DNA of 64,000 nt from an uncultured Lachnospiraceae bacterium (GCA_910585825.1 CAJUEY010000011.1:1-64000); one strand, 5' to 3'. Shown: positions 41,363-51,008, counted from the stretch's first letter. Notes: generated by a model from the letters alone, not told the origin. Made by a program: numbers and translations.

Positions 41363-44300
41363 ATGAAAAGAGAAACAGAAAATAAAGGCCTGTACCGAAA
41401 AGAGTTTGAGCATGATAACTGCGGTATCGGCGCAGTGGTCAACAGTAAGGGCGTCAAAAGCCATAAAACAGTAGAAAATGCTTTGAAAATCGTAGAAAAT
41501 TTAGAACATAGAGCGGGAAAAGATGCAGAGGGAAAAACAGGAGACGGCGTTGGGATTCTTCTTCAGATTTCCCACAAATTTTTCAAAAAAGTATGTCAAA
41601 AAGAGGGAATTTCCATAGGAGAAGAACGGGAATACGGAATTGCCCAGTTTTTCTTCCCCCAGGATGAGCTGCAGCGCAACCAGGCCAAGAAGATGTTTGA
41701 AATCATCGTGGAAAAAGAAGGATTAGAGCTGTTGGGATTCCGTGAAGTGCCGGTGCATCCGGAGGTGCTGGGGCATAAAGCCAGAGAATGTATGCCCCAT
41801 ATTGTGCAGGCATTTATACAGAAACCGCAGCATATCAAAAAGGAGCTGGAATTTGACCGGAAATTATATATTGCCAGAAGGATTTTCGAGCAGAGCAATG
41901 ACAATACCTATGTGGTGTCCATGTCCAGCAGAACAATCGTTTATAAAGGAATGTTTTTGGTGGGACAGCTTAGAACTTTTTTTGAGGATCTGTGGGACCC
42001 TGATTATGAATCTGCAATTGCCCTGGTGCACTCCAGATTCAGTACCAATACCAATCCCAGCTGGGAGAGAGCGCATCCAAACCGTTTTATTGTTCACAAC
42101 GGAGAAATCAATACCATTCGGGGAAATGCAGACAAAATGCTGGCAAGGGAAGAAACCATGGAGTCCGGCTATTTAAAAGGGGAGCTGCATAAGGTACTGC
42201 CTGTGGTAGATACCAGAGGCTCCGATTCCGCTATGCTGGACAACACGCTGGAATTTCTCGTTATGAGCGGTATGGAGCTGCCTTTGGCTGTGATGATCAC
42301 CATACCCGAGCCCTGGAGTAGAAATAAAACCATTTCCCAGGACGAAAGGGATTTCTATCAGTATTATGCAACCATGATGGAACCCTGGGACGGACCGGCG
42401 TCGATTATTTTTTCAGACGGAGATGTTATGGGCGCCGTACTGGACCGGAACGGACTGCGGCCGTCCAGATATTATGTGATGAAAAACGGAGATTTGATCC
42501 TCTCCTCCGAAGTAGGCGTATTGGAAGTGGCGGAAGAAGAAATTGTGTTAAAAGAGCGTCTGCATCCGGGAAAAATGCTGTTAGTAGATACTGTTTCCGG
42601 CAAAATTCTCTGGGATGACGACTTGAAAAAAATCTATACTTCCAAGCAGCCTTACGGCGAATGGTTAGACGGCAATCTGGTGGAATTAAAGGATTTGAAA
42701 ATTCCCAATGTCTGCGTGGAAGAGTATGACGAGGTAAAACGGAAACAGCTTCAGAAAGCCTTTGGATATACTTATGAAGAGTATAAAAACTCTATTCGGA
42801 ATATGGCGTTGAACGGAAGTGAAGCAATTGCCGCCATGGGCGTGGATACGCCTCTTGCCGTATTGTCAGAGAAAAAGCGGCCGCTGTTTGACTACTTCAA
42901 ACAGCTTTTTGCCCAGGTGACCAATCCGCCGATTGACGCCATTCGGGAAGAAATTGTAACCTGTACGACAATATATGCCGGAAAAAAAGGAAATCTACTG
43001 GAAGAAACGGCAGACAACTGCCGGGTTTTGAAAATCAACAATCCGATTTTGACGAATACCGATATGCTAAAAATCAAAGAGATGAAAAAAGAAGGATTTC
43101 AGGTTGCTGTTGTGCCGATTACCTATTATAAAAGCACTAAGCTGGAGAGGGCGATTGAGCGTCTTTTTGTAGAAGTGGATAAGGCATACAAAGACGGAGC
43201 CGACATCCTTGTGTTATCAGACAGAGACGTAGATGAAAACCATGTGCCGATTCCATCCCTTCTGGCCGTATCTGCTGTGCATCAGCATTTGGTCAACACC
43301 AAAAAGCAGACCTCACTGGCTTTGATTTTAGAGTCCGGAGAGCCAAGGGAAGTGCATCATTTTGCAACGCTGCTGGGATACGGCGCCTGCGCCGTAAATC
43401 CATATCTGGCTTTGGATACAATCCGTGAACTGATTGACGAAAAGCTGCTGAACAAAGATTACTATGCAGCGGTAGAAGATTACAATGCCGCCGTGCTGCA
43501 CGGTATTGTAAAAATTGCTTCTAAAATGGGTATTTCCACGATTCAATCTTATCAGGGAGCAAAGATCTTTGAGGCAATCGGCATTTCCAAAGAAGTCATT
43601 GACAGTTATTTTTCCGGAACCATCAGCCGTGTAGGCGGTATCACCATTGAAGATATTGCAAAGCAGGTGGATGAATACCATTCCAAGGCGTTTGATCCCC
43701 TGGGATTAGAAATAGACCTGACATTGGAAAGCCTTGGCAAACACAAAAACCGGGCAAAGGGAGAGGCGCACCGTTATAATCCGGAGACGATACATCTTCT
43801 GCAGCAGGCAGCCTGGACCGGAAATTATGCATTGTTTCAAGCGTATACGCAGAAAATTGATCAAGAGCAGAGCGGATATCTGCGGAGTCTTTTGGATTTT
43901 AAATATGCCGAAAAAGAAATTCCTTTAGAAGAAGTGGAAAGCGTGGAAGAAATTGTAAAGCGGTTTAAAACAGGAGCAATGTCCTATGGTTCCATTTCCA
44001 AAGAAGCTCATGAAACGCTGGCGGCTGCCATGAATCATCTTCACGGCAAATCCAATACCGGAGAGGGTGGAGAAAGCGACGACCGGCTGGATTCCGCCGG
44101 AACCAAAGACGACAGGTGCTCGGCAATCAAGCAGGTGGCTTCCGGACGTTTTGGCGTTACAAGCCGTTATTTAGTCAGTGCAGAGGAGATACAGATTAAA
44201 ATGGCCCAGGGGGCAAAACCGGGAGAAGGCGGACACCTTCCTGCAAGGAAGGTATATCCCTGGATTGCAAAGACGAGGCATTCCACGCCGGGGGTGAGCC

Positions 44301-45910
44301 TGATTTCGCCGCCGCCGCATCATGACATCTATTCTATTGAAGATTTGGCCCAATTGATATATGATTTAAAAAACGCAAATAAATATGCACAGATTTCGGT
44401 AAAATTAGTTTCCGAGGCGGGCGTGGGAACAGTAGCCGCAGGCGTGGCAAAAGCAGGAGCCCAGGTGGTTTTGATATCCGGTTATGACGGCGGCACCGGA
44501 GCCGCGCCGGAAAGCTCCATTCACAATGCCGGCCTTCCCTGGGAGTTAGGACTTGCAGAAACCCATCAGACGCTTTTGCAGAACGGACTTCGGAACCGTG
44601 TAAAAATTGAAACGGACGGAAAGCTGATGAGCGGAAGAGACGTAGCAATTGCAGCTTTGCTTGGGGCAGAGGAATTTGGCTTTGCTACAGCGCCCCTTGT
44701 TACCATGGGATGTGTGATGATGCGCGTATGTAATCTGGACACCTGTCCGGTAGGTATTGCGACGCAGAATCCCACACTCCGCAAGCGGTTCAAAGGCAAA
44801 CCGGAATATGTAGAGAATTTTATGCGTTTTATTGCCAGTGAACTCAGAGAGTATATGGCAAAGCTTGGGGTACGCACCGTAGATGAAATGATCGGCAGGA
44901 GCGATCTCTTAAAAGTAAAAGAAAACGCAGCGTCTTCCATGGCTGGAAAAATGGATTTAAGCGAGATATTATATCATCCCACAGAAGGAAACAGCGAAAA
45001 TATCCGGTTTTATCCTTCCAAAGCATATGATTTTAAACTGGAACAGACATTGGATGAGAAGGTGCTTTTAAAGAAACTGAAATCCCAGGTGGAAAAAGGA
45101 GAAAAAGCCGTATTGGATGTCAAAGTGAAAAACACAGACCGTTCCTTTGGAACCATTCTGGGAGCGCAGATCACACGCCTGCATAAAGAAGGACTGCCGG
45201 AGGATACCATTACCGTACACAGCAGAGGAGCAGGCGGTCAGAGCTTTGGCGCATTTATTCCGAAGGGACTGACGATAACCTTAAGCGGCGATACCAACGA
45301 TTACTACGGCAAAGGTCTTTCCGGCGGAAAGCTGATTATTTATCCGCCGAAAAACAGAGGCTATAAAGCGGAGGAGAATATCATTGTAGGAAATGTGGCT
45401 CTTTATGGCGCCACAAGCGGAAAAGTGTTTATCAACGGCGTAGCCGGAGAACGGTTTGCAGTTCGTAATTCTGGAGCCCATGCGGTCGTAGAAGGCGTGG
45501 GAGAGCACGGATGCGAGTATATGACCGGCGGAATTGTCGTTGTACTGGGAAAAACCGGCAAAAACTTTGCAGCGGGCATGAGCGGCGGAATTGCCTATGT
45601 TTTGGATGAAGACAGCCGCCTTTACCGCAACTTAAATAAAGATATGGTTTCCATTGAAAAAGTGGAAAACAAATATGATATTCAGGCATTAAAGAGCATG
45701 ATCGAAGAACATGCAGCATATACCGGTTCCGAAAGAGGAAAACGGATCTTAGAGGATTTTGGAGAGTATCTGCCGAAGTTTAAAAAAATCATTCCTCATG
45801 ATTATAAGAAAATGATCGCCCTTGCCTCGAAATGGGAAGAAAAGGGAATGAGCAGCGAGCAGGCGCAAATGGAGGCATTTCATGAGAGCTTTCAGATGAG
45901 GGAGGATTAA
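41363..45910 (+). CDS. gltB: Glutamate synthase (NADPH) large subunit
   Basis: A 1515-residue GOGAT alpha chain. It has a short propeptide and Cys20 (EHDNCGIGA) as the mature N-terminal nucleophile of the glutaminase domain; a central domain; the FMN synthase domain (about 850-1230) with SGYDGGTGAAPESSIHNAG; a 3Fe-4S cluster from CVMMRVCNLDTCPVG; and the C-terminal GxGxG beta-helix (FGAFIPKGLTITLSGDTND, given in part). It takes the amide of glutamine to 2-oxoglutarate. The partner is gltD 4 bp downstream. Confidence 0.97.
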   Translation: MKRETENKGLYRKEFEHDNCGIGAVVNSKGVKSHKTVENALKIVENLEHRAGKDAEGKTGDGVGILLQISHKFFKKVCQKEGISIGEEREYGIAQFFFPQDELQRNQAKKMFEIIVEKEGLELLGFREVPVHPEVLGHKARECMPHIVQAFIQKPQHIKKELEFDRKLYIARRIFEQSNDNTYVVSMSSRTIVYKGMFLVGQLRTFFEDLWDPDYESAIALVHSRFSTNTNPSWERAHPNRFIVHNGEINTIRGNADKMLAREETMESGYLKGELHKVLPVVDTRGSDSAMLDNTLEFLVMSGMELPLAVMITIPEPWSRNKTISQDERDFYQYYATMMEPWDGPASIIFSDGDVMGAVLDRNGLRPSRYYVMKNGDLILSSEVGVLEVAEEEIVLKERLHPGKMLLVDTVSGKILWDDDLKKIYTSKQPYGEWLDGNLVELKDLKIPNVCVEEYDEVKRKQLQKAFGYTYEEYKNSIRNMALNGSEAIAAMGVDTPLAVLSEKKRPLFDYFKQLFAQVTNPPIDAIREEIVTCTTIYAGKKGNLLEETADNCRVLKINNPILTNTDMLKIKEMKKEGFQVAVVPITYYKSTKLERAIERLFVEVDKAYKDGADILVLSDRDVDENHVPIPSLLAVSAVHQHLVNTKKQTSLALILESGEPREVHHFATLLGYGACAVNPYLALDTIRELIDEKLLNKDYYAAVEDYNAAVLHGIVKIASKMGISTIQSYQGAKIFEAIGISKEVIDSYFSGTISRVGGITIEDIAKQVDEYHSKAFDPLGLEIDLTLESLGKHKNRAKGEAHRYNPETIHLLQQAAWTGNYALFQAYTQKIDQEQSGYLRSLLDFKYAEKEIPLEEVESVEEIVKRFKTGAMSYGSISKEAHETLAAAMNHLHGKSNTGEGGESDDRLDSAGTKDDRCSAIKQVASGRFGVTSRYLVSAEEIQIKMAQGAKPGEGGHLPARKVYPWIAKTRHSTPGVSLISPPPHHDIYSIEDLAQLIYDLKNANKYAQISVKLVSEAGVGTVAAGVAKAGAQVVLISGYDGGTGAAPESSIHNAGLPWELGLAETHQTLLQNGLRNRVKIETDGKLMSGRDVAIAALLGAEEFGFATAPLVTMGCVMMRVCNLDTCPVGIATQNPTLRKRFKGKPEYVENFMRFIASELREYMAKLGVRTVDEMIGRSDLLKVKENAASSMAGKMDLSEILYHPTEGNSENIRFYPSKAYDFKLEQTLDEKVLLKKLKSQVEKGEKAVLDVKVKNTDRSFGTILGAQITRLHKEGLPEDTITVHSRGAGGQSFGAFIPKGLTITLSGDTNDYYGKGLSGGKLIIYPPKNRGYKAEENIIVGNVALYGATSGKVFINGVAGERFAVRNSGAHAVVEGVGEHGCEYMTGGIVVVLGKTGKNFAAGMSGGIAYVLDEDSRLYRNLNKDMVSIEKVENKYDIQALKSMIEEHAAYTGSERGKRILEDFGEYLPKFKKIIPHDYKKMIALASKWEEKGMSSEQAQMEAFHESFQMRED

Positions 45911-45914
45911 AAAA

Positions 45915-47402
45915 ATGGGAAAAGCAACGGGATTTTTAGATTATGAAAGAAAAAACGCAAAGGTGGAGACACCCCTTGAGAGAATCCGCCATTTCCATGA
46001 ATTTCGTACGCCTCTGGCAGCCAAAGAACAGCAGGAACAGGGAGGCCGCTGTATGGACTGCGGCGTTCCCTTCTGCCAGAACGGCGGCATGCTGGCGGGA
46101 ATGGCATCGGGATGTCCTCTTCACAATCTGGTGCCGGAGACGAATGATCTTGTTTACTGCGGAAACTGGCAGAAAGCATATGAACGTCTGGAGAAGACCC
46201 ATTGTTTTCCGGAATTTACAGGCAGGGTATGTCCGGCTCTCTGCGAGGCGGCCTGCACCTGTAATCTGGACGGACTGCCGGTAGCTACAAAGGAGAATGA
46301 AAAGGCAATTATTGAACATGCATTTGCAGAAGGATATGTGGTTCCGAATCCGCCTAAAGTACGTACCGGAAAGACAGTAGCTGTCATTGGCAGCGGCCCG
46401 GCGGGACTGGCGGCAGCCTGGATGTTAAATCGAAGAGGGCATTTGGTTACCGTCTTTGAACGAAGCGACAGAATCGGAGGGCTTCTGCGTTACGGCATTC
46501 CCAATATGAAACTGGAAAAGGGTATCATTGACCGGAGGATTCAACTGTTAGAGGCAGAGGGCATTGTCTTTCAGACAGGAGTCGATGTGGGAAAAGATAT
46601 TTCAAAAGAGGAGCTGCAGAAGAAATTTGACCGGGTTCTTTTGGCCTGCGGCGCTTCCAACCCCAGAGATATTGACGTGCCTGGACGCGACGGCAAAAAT
46701 ATTTATTTTGCCGTGGATTTTCTTGCCTCTGTGACAAAAAGCCTTCTGGATTCCGACTTAAAAGACAAATCTTACATTCCGGCAAAGGGCAGACATGTAT
46801 TGGTCATTGGCGGCGGAGATACAGGAAATGACTGCGTGGGCACAGCGATACGGCTTGGAGCCAAATCCGTTGTTCAGTTAGAGATGATGCCAAAACCTCA
46901 GGAAGAAAGAGATGTTTCAAATCCATGGCCCCAGTGGCCCAGAGTTTTAAAAACAGATTACGGCCAGGAGGAGGCTATCGCTCTTTTCGGAAAAGATCCC
47001 CGTGTTTATCAGACAACGGTGAAAGAGTTTAAAAAAGACAAAAACGGAAATGTAAAAAAAGCAGTTCTGATCAAACTGGAATCAAAACGGGATGAAAAAT
47101 CAGGCAGAATTAATATGACGCCCATAGAGGGCAGCGAAGAAACCATAGATGCGGATCTGGTTCTGATTGCAGCGGGATTTTTGGGCAGTCAGAAATATGT
47201 GACAGATGCTTTTGCGGTATCCGTAGATGCCAGAACAAATGTGGCTGCAAAAGAAGATTCTTATGAGACAAATGTGCCGGGCATCTTTGCCGCCGGCGAC
47301 ATGCGAAGAGGACAGTCCCTTGTGGTCTGGGCAATTTGGGAAGGGAGAGAGGCGGCAAAGGCGATTGACAAGTCCCTGATGGGATATACGAATCTTTCGT
47401 AA
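45915..47402 (+). CDS. gltD: Glutamate synthase small subunit
   Basis: A 495-residue beta chain that passes NADPH electrons through FAD and two 4Fe-4S clusters. N-terminal Cys groups (CMDCGVPFCQ, CPLHN, CPALCEAACTC) bind the clusters. IGSGPAGLAAAWMLNRRGH is the FAD site and VIGGGDTGNDCVGTAIR the NADPH site. The C-terminus FAAGDMRRGQSLVVWAI closes the flavin site. It lies 4 bp after gltB. Confidence 0.97.
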   Translation: MGKATGFLDYERKNAKVETPLERIRHFHEFRTPLAAKEQQEQGGRCMDCGVPFCQNGGMLAGMASGCPLHNLVPETNDLVYCGNWQKAYERLEKTHCFPEFTGRVCPALCEAACTCNLDGLPVATKENEKAIIEHAFAEGYVVPNPPKVRTGKTVAVIGSGPAGLAAAWMLNRRGHLVTVFERSDRIGGLLRYGIPNMKLEKGIIDRRIQLLEAEGIVFQTGVDVGKDISKEELQKKFDRVLLACGASNPRDIDVPGRDGKNIYFAVDFLASVTKSLLDSDLKDKSYIPAKGRHVLVIGGGDTGNDCVGTAIRLGAKSVVQLEMMPKPQEERDVSNPWPQWPRVLKTDYGQEEAIALFGKDPRVYQTTVKEFKKDKNGNVKKAVLIKLESKRDEKSGRINMTPIEGSEETIDADLVLIAAGFLGSQKYVTDAFAVSVDARTNVAAKEDSYETNVPGIFAAGDMRRGQSLVVWAIWEGREAAKAIDKSLMGYTNLS

Positions 47403-47462
47403 CAGTTCGGCTGAACCGACAATCTCTGGTGTTGTTATGTTATGGGAAAAGGAGAATAACAC

Positions 47463-48788
47463 ATGAAAAATTATAATCGATCAGAAATTTTACGTCTGGC
47501 GGAAGAAGAGGACGTGGAATTTATCCGTCTGCAGTTTACGGATATGTTTGGAATGCTCAAAAATATTGCAATTCCCGAGAGCCGTCTGGCAGACGCTATG
47601 GAGGAGGACTGCATCATCGACCTGGCGTCTTTGGATGGATTTTCGGATGAGGAAAATGCAGGCTTGTATTTGAAACCGGATTTAAGCACATTTACCATAC
47701 TCCCCTGGCGACCTCAAAATGGAAAGGTAGCCCGTTTTTTGTGCGATATGTGCAAAGAAGACGGAAGTGAATATGAGGTAAGCCCCAGGTTTATTTTAAA
47801 ACGTTCCATAGAAAAAGCTGCAAAAATGGGATATGTGTTTCAACTGAATCCGGAGTGTGAATTCTTCCTGTTTCACACGGATGAAAACGGCGCGCCTACC
47901 ACTTTGTCCCATGAAAGAGCGGGGTATCTGGATACCTCCCCTATAGATCTGGGAGAAAATACCAGGCGGGATATTATTTTAACACTGGAGGAAATGGGCT
48001 ATGAGATTACTTCCTCTCATCACGAAATTGCGGCCGCCCAGCATGAGATTGATTTTGCCTTTGAGGATGCCCTTGCTACGGCGGATAAAGTGATGACATT
48101 TAAAATGGCGGTACGGACCATTGCCAGAAGATACGGGCTCCATGCGACATTTATGCCAAAGCCCAGAAAAGAGGCGAACGGTTCCGGCATGCATCTGCAT
48201 ATGCGTCTGCTTAAAGACGGCAAAAATGTATTCGCAGATGAAACCGGAGAATTGAGCCGGGAGGGAGAGGCTTTTCTGGCAGGGATTTTAGAGCATATTG
48301 CAGGAATGACTGCGGTCTTCAATCCGCTGGTTAATTCTTATAAACGCCTGGTTCCCGGTTTTGAGGCTCCTTCTGACGTGACATGGTCCAAAAAGCAGAG
48401 AAATGTGCTGATGTATGTGCAGAAGAGAAGGAGGGGAGATTTGAACCTGGAGCTTAGAAGTCCGGATTCGGCTGCAAATCCCTATCTTTTAGCAGCGCTG
48501 TGTCTGGAGGCGGGATTAGACGGAATCAGGAAAGGTCTTTCGGCTCCGGAGGAATTGACCGAGGATATCAGACGCCTTACCTGCGAAGAAAAGCGGATGA
48601 GGGGGATTTTGAGTCTTCCGGAAAATCTGGGAAATGCGCTGGAGGCGATGCAGAAAGATCCGTTGATTTTAGAGGTGTTGGGAGAAAGTTATGCCATAGC
48701 CTATCAAAGGGCGAAGAAAAAAGAATGGAAAAGTTATCTGGAGCAGATAACGGCGTGGGAGCTGGACAGATATTTATATTTAGTCTGA
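47463..48788 (+). CDS. glnA: Glutamine synthetase, type I
   Basis: A 441-residue dodecameric GS-I-alpha type enzyme that makes glutamine from glutamate, ammonia and ATP. Motifs: NPECEFFLF (metal), HHEIAAAQHEIDF, FMPKPRKEANGSGMHLHM (catalytic loop), LVPGFEAP and RSPDSAANPYLLAA (glutamate binding). The adenylylation loop of GS-I-beta (NLYDLPPEE) is absent, so control is probably by feedback and transcription. It forms the GS-GOGAT pair with gltBD. GGAGAATAACAC precedes the ATG. Confidence 0.96.
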   Translation: MKNYNRSEILRLAEEEDVEFIRLQFTDMFGMLKNIAIPESRLADAMEEDCIIDLASLDGFSDEENAGLYLKPDLSTFTILPWRPQNGKVARFLCDMCKEDGSEYEVSPRFILKRSIEKAAKMGYVFQLNPECEFFLFHTDENGAPTTLSHERAGYLDTSPIDLGENTRRDIILTLEEMGYEITSSHHEIAAAQHEIDFAFEDALATADKVMTFKMAVRTIARRYGLHATFMPKPRKEANGSGMHLHMRLLKDGKNVFADETGELSREGEAFLAGILEHIAGMTAVFNPLVNSYKRLVPGFEAPSDVTWSKKQRNVLMYVQKRRRGDLNLELRSPDSAANPYLLAALCLEAGLDGIRKGLSAPEELTEDIRRLTCEEKRMRGILSLPENLGNALEAMQKDPLILEVLGESYAIAYQRAKKKEWKSYLEQITAWELDRYLYLV

Positions 48789-48849
48789 ATGCTGCTATAA
48801 GCGTTTCAAAGATCTTTTATTGTCACAAATTTACAGTTGGAGGCAGCAG

Positions 48850-49398
48850 ATGAGCGCAATCGTTGTGGTATTGCCAAAATTAGAAGATGCGAAAAAAATC
48901 AGAAAAATTCTGGTGGGTCATGGATTTCAAAATGTATTTGCATGTGTATCTGGATCTTTGGCTCTTTCTACGATAAACCAGTACGCCTGCGGACTTGTAA
49001 TCAGCGGTTATCATCTGAAAGATATGTATTATTTGGAACTTTTGGATCAACTGCCGAAGTATTTTGAAATGGTGCTTTTGGGGAAAGGAGATGCAGCGGC
49101 AGAAACAAGTTTGGGGGTTCTTTCTCTGACAACGCCTCTTAAGGTTTATGATCTGGTCAATACGGCAGATATGGTGCTGCGTCAGTTGGAACGCAGGATT
49201 AAAAAGGATCGCACAAGAAAAAAAAGAAGCGAAAAAGAGGAGAACTATATCCGCAATGCGAAGTTCCTATTAATGGAGAGGAATCAGCTTTCGGAGGAAG
49301 AGGCGTATCGCTATATTCAAAAGTGCAGTATGGATAACGGAACGAATATGGTAGAGACGGCGCAGATGATACTTACTTGTTTTCTGGAGACGGATTGA
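48850..49398 (+). CDS. ANTAR-domain antiterminator response regulator
   Basis: A 182-residue protein with a receiver-like N-terminal domain (about 1-115), a basic coiled linker (RRIKKDRTRKKRSEKEE) and a C-terminal ANTAR domain (about 125-178: YIRNAKFLLMERNQLSEEEA, then AYRYIQKCSMDNGTNM). ANTAR proteins bind nascent RNA and block terminators. The receiver lacks the obvious phosphorylatable Asp layout. Placement as last gene of the GS-GOGAT operon suggests nitrogen control, perhaps of its own leader. ATG 48850 has GGAGG six bases upstream. Confidence 0.87.
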   Translation: MSAIVVVLPKLEDAKKIRKILVGHGFQNVFACVSGSLALSTINQYACGLVISGYHLKDMYYLELLDQLPKYFEMVLLGKGDAAAETSLGVLSLTTPLKVYDLVNTADMVLRQLERRIKKDRTRKKRSEKEENYIRNAKFLLMERNQLSEEEAYRYIQKCSMDNGTNMVETAQMILTCFLETD

Positions 49399-49404
49399 GC
49401 GGAG

Positions 49405-49457
49405 AACAGGGTATTTGAACAGGTCGGAATGATTTCAGATACCCTGTTTTTCTTTTT
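49405..49457 (+). terminator. Intrinsic terminator ending the nitrogen operon
   Basis: AACAGGGTAT (49405-49414) and ATACCCTGTT (49439-49448) form a 10-bp stem, followed by TTTCTTTTT. Confidence 0.85.
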
Positions 49458-49476
49458 GGGATACAGTAGTAATCGC

Positions 49477-49628
49477 TGGTTATTGTTCACACCAGGACTT
49501 TGCATTCACTGCAAAGTCGGTAAGAAAGCGTATATTAAGCCAAGAGGGAATGCAGTCCTTTGCCGCAGGCAAACTTCCAATGGGCTGAATTCCGTTACTG
49601 TGAGCGCCGCAGGAGTGAACAGTAACCA
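49477..49628. repeat. About 150-bp palindromic intergenic element
   Basis: The ends GGTTATTGTTCAC (49478-49490) and GTGAACAGTAACC (49615-49627) are inverted repeats with one mismatch. Inside lie a 9-bp hairpin GACTTTGCA/TGCAAAGTC (49496-49518) and TTTGCC/GGCAAA (49559-49573). There is no coding potential. The form suggests a MITE or REP-like element. It lies between the operon terminator and the carA promoter. Confidence 0.65.
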
Positions 49629-49665
49629 TCGTTGCGGACGGACAGGGCAGGATTTATAGAAACAG

Positions 49666-49694
49666 TTGAAAAAAGCTTATAAATATGATAAAAT
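49666..49694 (+). promoter_or_regulatory. Promoter of carAB
   Basis: TTGAAA (49666-49671), 17-bp spacer and TAAAAT (49689-49694). The leader to carA is about 240 nt and contains a GATATTT/AAATATC stem (about 49791-49824) and two copies of the recurring hairpin motif. No PyrR-binding loop was recognised. Confidence 0.65.
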
Positions 49695-49819
49695 TTTTTC
49701 AATTTAACAGGATACTGCAGCATATGCATAGTTTCATAAAAAAGCGAAGTCTTTTTTTTTTGCCAAGGCGCATATTTTGAGATATTTTCGGGATATTTGC
49801 CGCGGCATGGAAAAGAGAA

Positions 49820-49924
49820 ATATCCTCCGGGTATCCCTTTATGCGCTGAGAAGATGCGCAATTTTATGGAAACACCCTCTGGGTATCCCTTTATGCGCTG
49901 AGAAGATGCGCAATTTTATGGAAA
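49820..49924 (+). ncRNA. Copies B and C of the recurring leader hairpin motif (52-bp tandem repeat)
   Basis: Two identical 44-bp blocks (49829-49872 and 49881-49924) repeat with a 52-bp period. Each has GGGTAT, which can pair with an upstream ATATCC or ACCC, the linker CCTTTATG, and a stem TGCGC/GCGCA around a 9-nt loop. Copy C ends 17 nt before the AGG of the carA ribosome site. The period is not a multiple of three, so the repeats are read in different frames, which argues for function as RNA rather than peptide. Confidence 0.6.
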
Positions 49925-49937
49925 GGATAAGGTGAAT

Positions 49938-51008
49938 ATGAAAGCATTTTTAATTCTTGAAGATGGGACTGTATTGGAAGGAACTGGTATTGGTTCTTCC
50001 AGAGAAGTCATCAGTGAGATAGTATTTAATACATCAATGACCGGATATCTGGAGGTGCTGACAGATCCTTCTTATGCAGGGCAGGCAGTTGTTATGACGT
50101 ATCCCTTGATAGGAAATTATGGAATTACGCCGGATATGGAATCAAAACAGCCGTGGCCGGACGGATATATCGTGAGGGAATTATCCAGAAGGCCCAGCAA
50201 TTTCCGATGCGAAGGGACAATTCAGGATTTTCTGGTAAAACATGATATTCCCGGAATTGCAGGCATAGATACCCGGGCGCTGACCAGGATATTGCGGGAT
50301 AAGGGCACAATGAACGGTATGATTACAACAGATGAGAATTATCAGATAGAAGAAATTCTTCCGAAATTAAGGGCTTACACTACGGGCAATGTCGTAGACA
50401 GAGTCACCTGCGGCAAAAAAAGCGTTTTGGAAGGAAAAGGCAAAAAAGTGGCTCTTATGGATTTTGGCGCTAAGAATAACATTGCAAAGTCTTTGCATGA
50501 GAGAGGATGCCGGGTGACGATTTATCCGGCGCATACAACGGCGGAAGAGATACTTTCTGCGGAGCCGGACGGTATTATGTTAAGCAACGGACCGGGAGAT
50601 CCGGGAGAATGTACAGAAATTATTGTGGAATTAAAAAAGCTTTATGCATCCGATAAGCCGATTTTTGCAATTTGTCTGGGGCATCAGCTTATGGCTCTTG
50701 CCGCCGGGGCAAAAACCCATAAGATGAAATACGGACACCGGGGCGGCAATCATCCGGTGAAGGATTTAAAAACAGGGCGTGTCTATATTTCCTCTCAGAA
50801 TCATGGTTATGTGGTAGATACAGATACCCTGGATCCAAACGTGGCAAAGCCTGCGTTTGTCAATGTCAATGACGGAACCAATGAAGGACTGGAATACATC
50901 GGCAAAAATATTTTTACGGTACAGTTTCATCCGGAGGCATGTCCGGGCCCACAGGACAGTGGATATCTGTTTGATCGTTTTATTGAAATGATGGGAGGGA
51001 TGAGATAA
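49938..51008 (+). CDS. carA: Carbamoyl-phosphate synthase small subunit
   Basis: A 356-residue glutaminase that feeds ammonia to CarB for pyrimidine and arginine synthesis. The N-terminal domain (ILEDGTVLEGTGIG) is followed by a class I GATase domain with FAICLGHQLMALAAGA (Cys nucleophile) and FHPEACPGPQD (His, Glu). ATG 49938 follows AAGG by six bases. It overlaps carB by one base (TAATG). Confidence 0.96.
   Translation: MKAFLILEDGTVLEGTGIGSSREVISEIVFNTSMTGYLEVLTDPSYAGQAVVMTYPLIGNYGITPDMESKQPWPDGYIVRELSRRPSNFRCEGTIQDFLVKHDIPGIAGIDTRALTRILRDKGTMNGMITTDENYQIEEILPKLRAYTTGNVVDRVTCGKKSVLEGKGKKVALMDFGAKNNIAKSLHERGCRVTIYPAHTTAEEILSAEPDGIMLSNGPGDPGECTEIIVELKKLYASDKPIFAICLGHQLMALAAGAKTHKMKYGHRGGNHPVKDLKTGRVYISSQNHGYVVDTDTLDPNVAKPAFVNVNDGTNEGLEYIGKNIFTVQFHPEACPGPQDSGYLFDRFIEMMGGMR

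Noticed and set aside
49829..49924. Tandem repeats as a possible CRISPR array
   Set aside because: Only two units with an 8-bp interval and no spacer-length unique sequence or cas genes.
49807..49935. 42-codon leader ORF in the carA leader, ending three bases before carA
   Set aside because: No ribosome site, and the 52-bp repeats are translated in two different frames, so selection is on RNA or DNA rather than a peptide.
49695..49937. PyrR-type attenuator before carA
   Set aside because: I could not find the conserved PyrR-binding loop or a terminator/antiterminator pair; the leader structure is of another kind.
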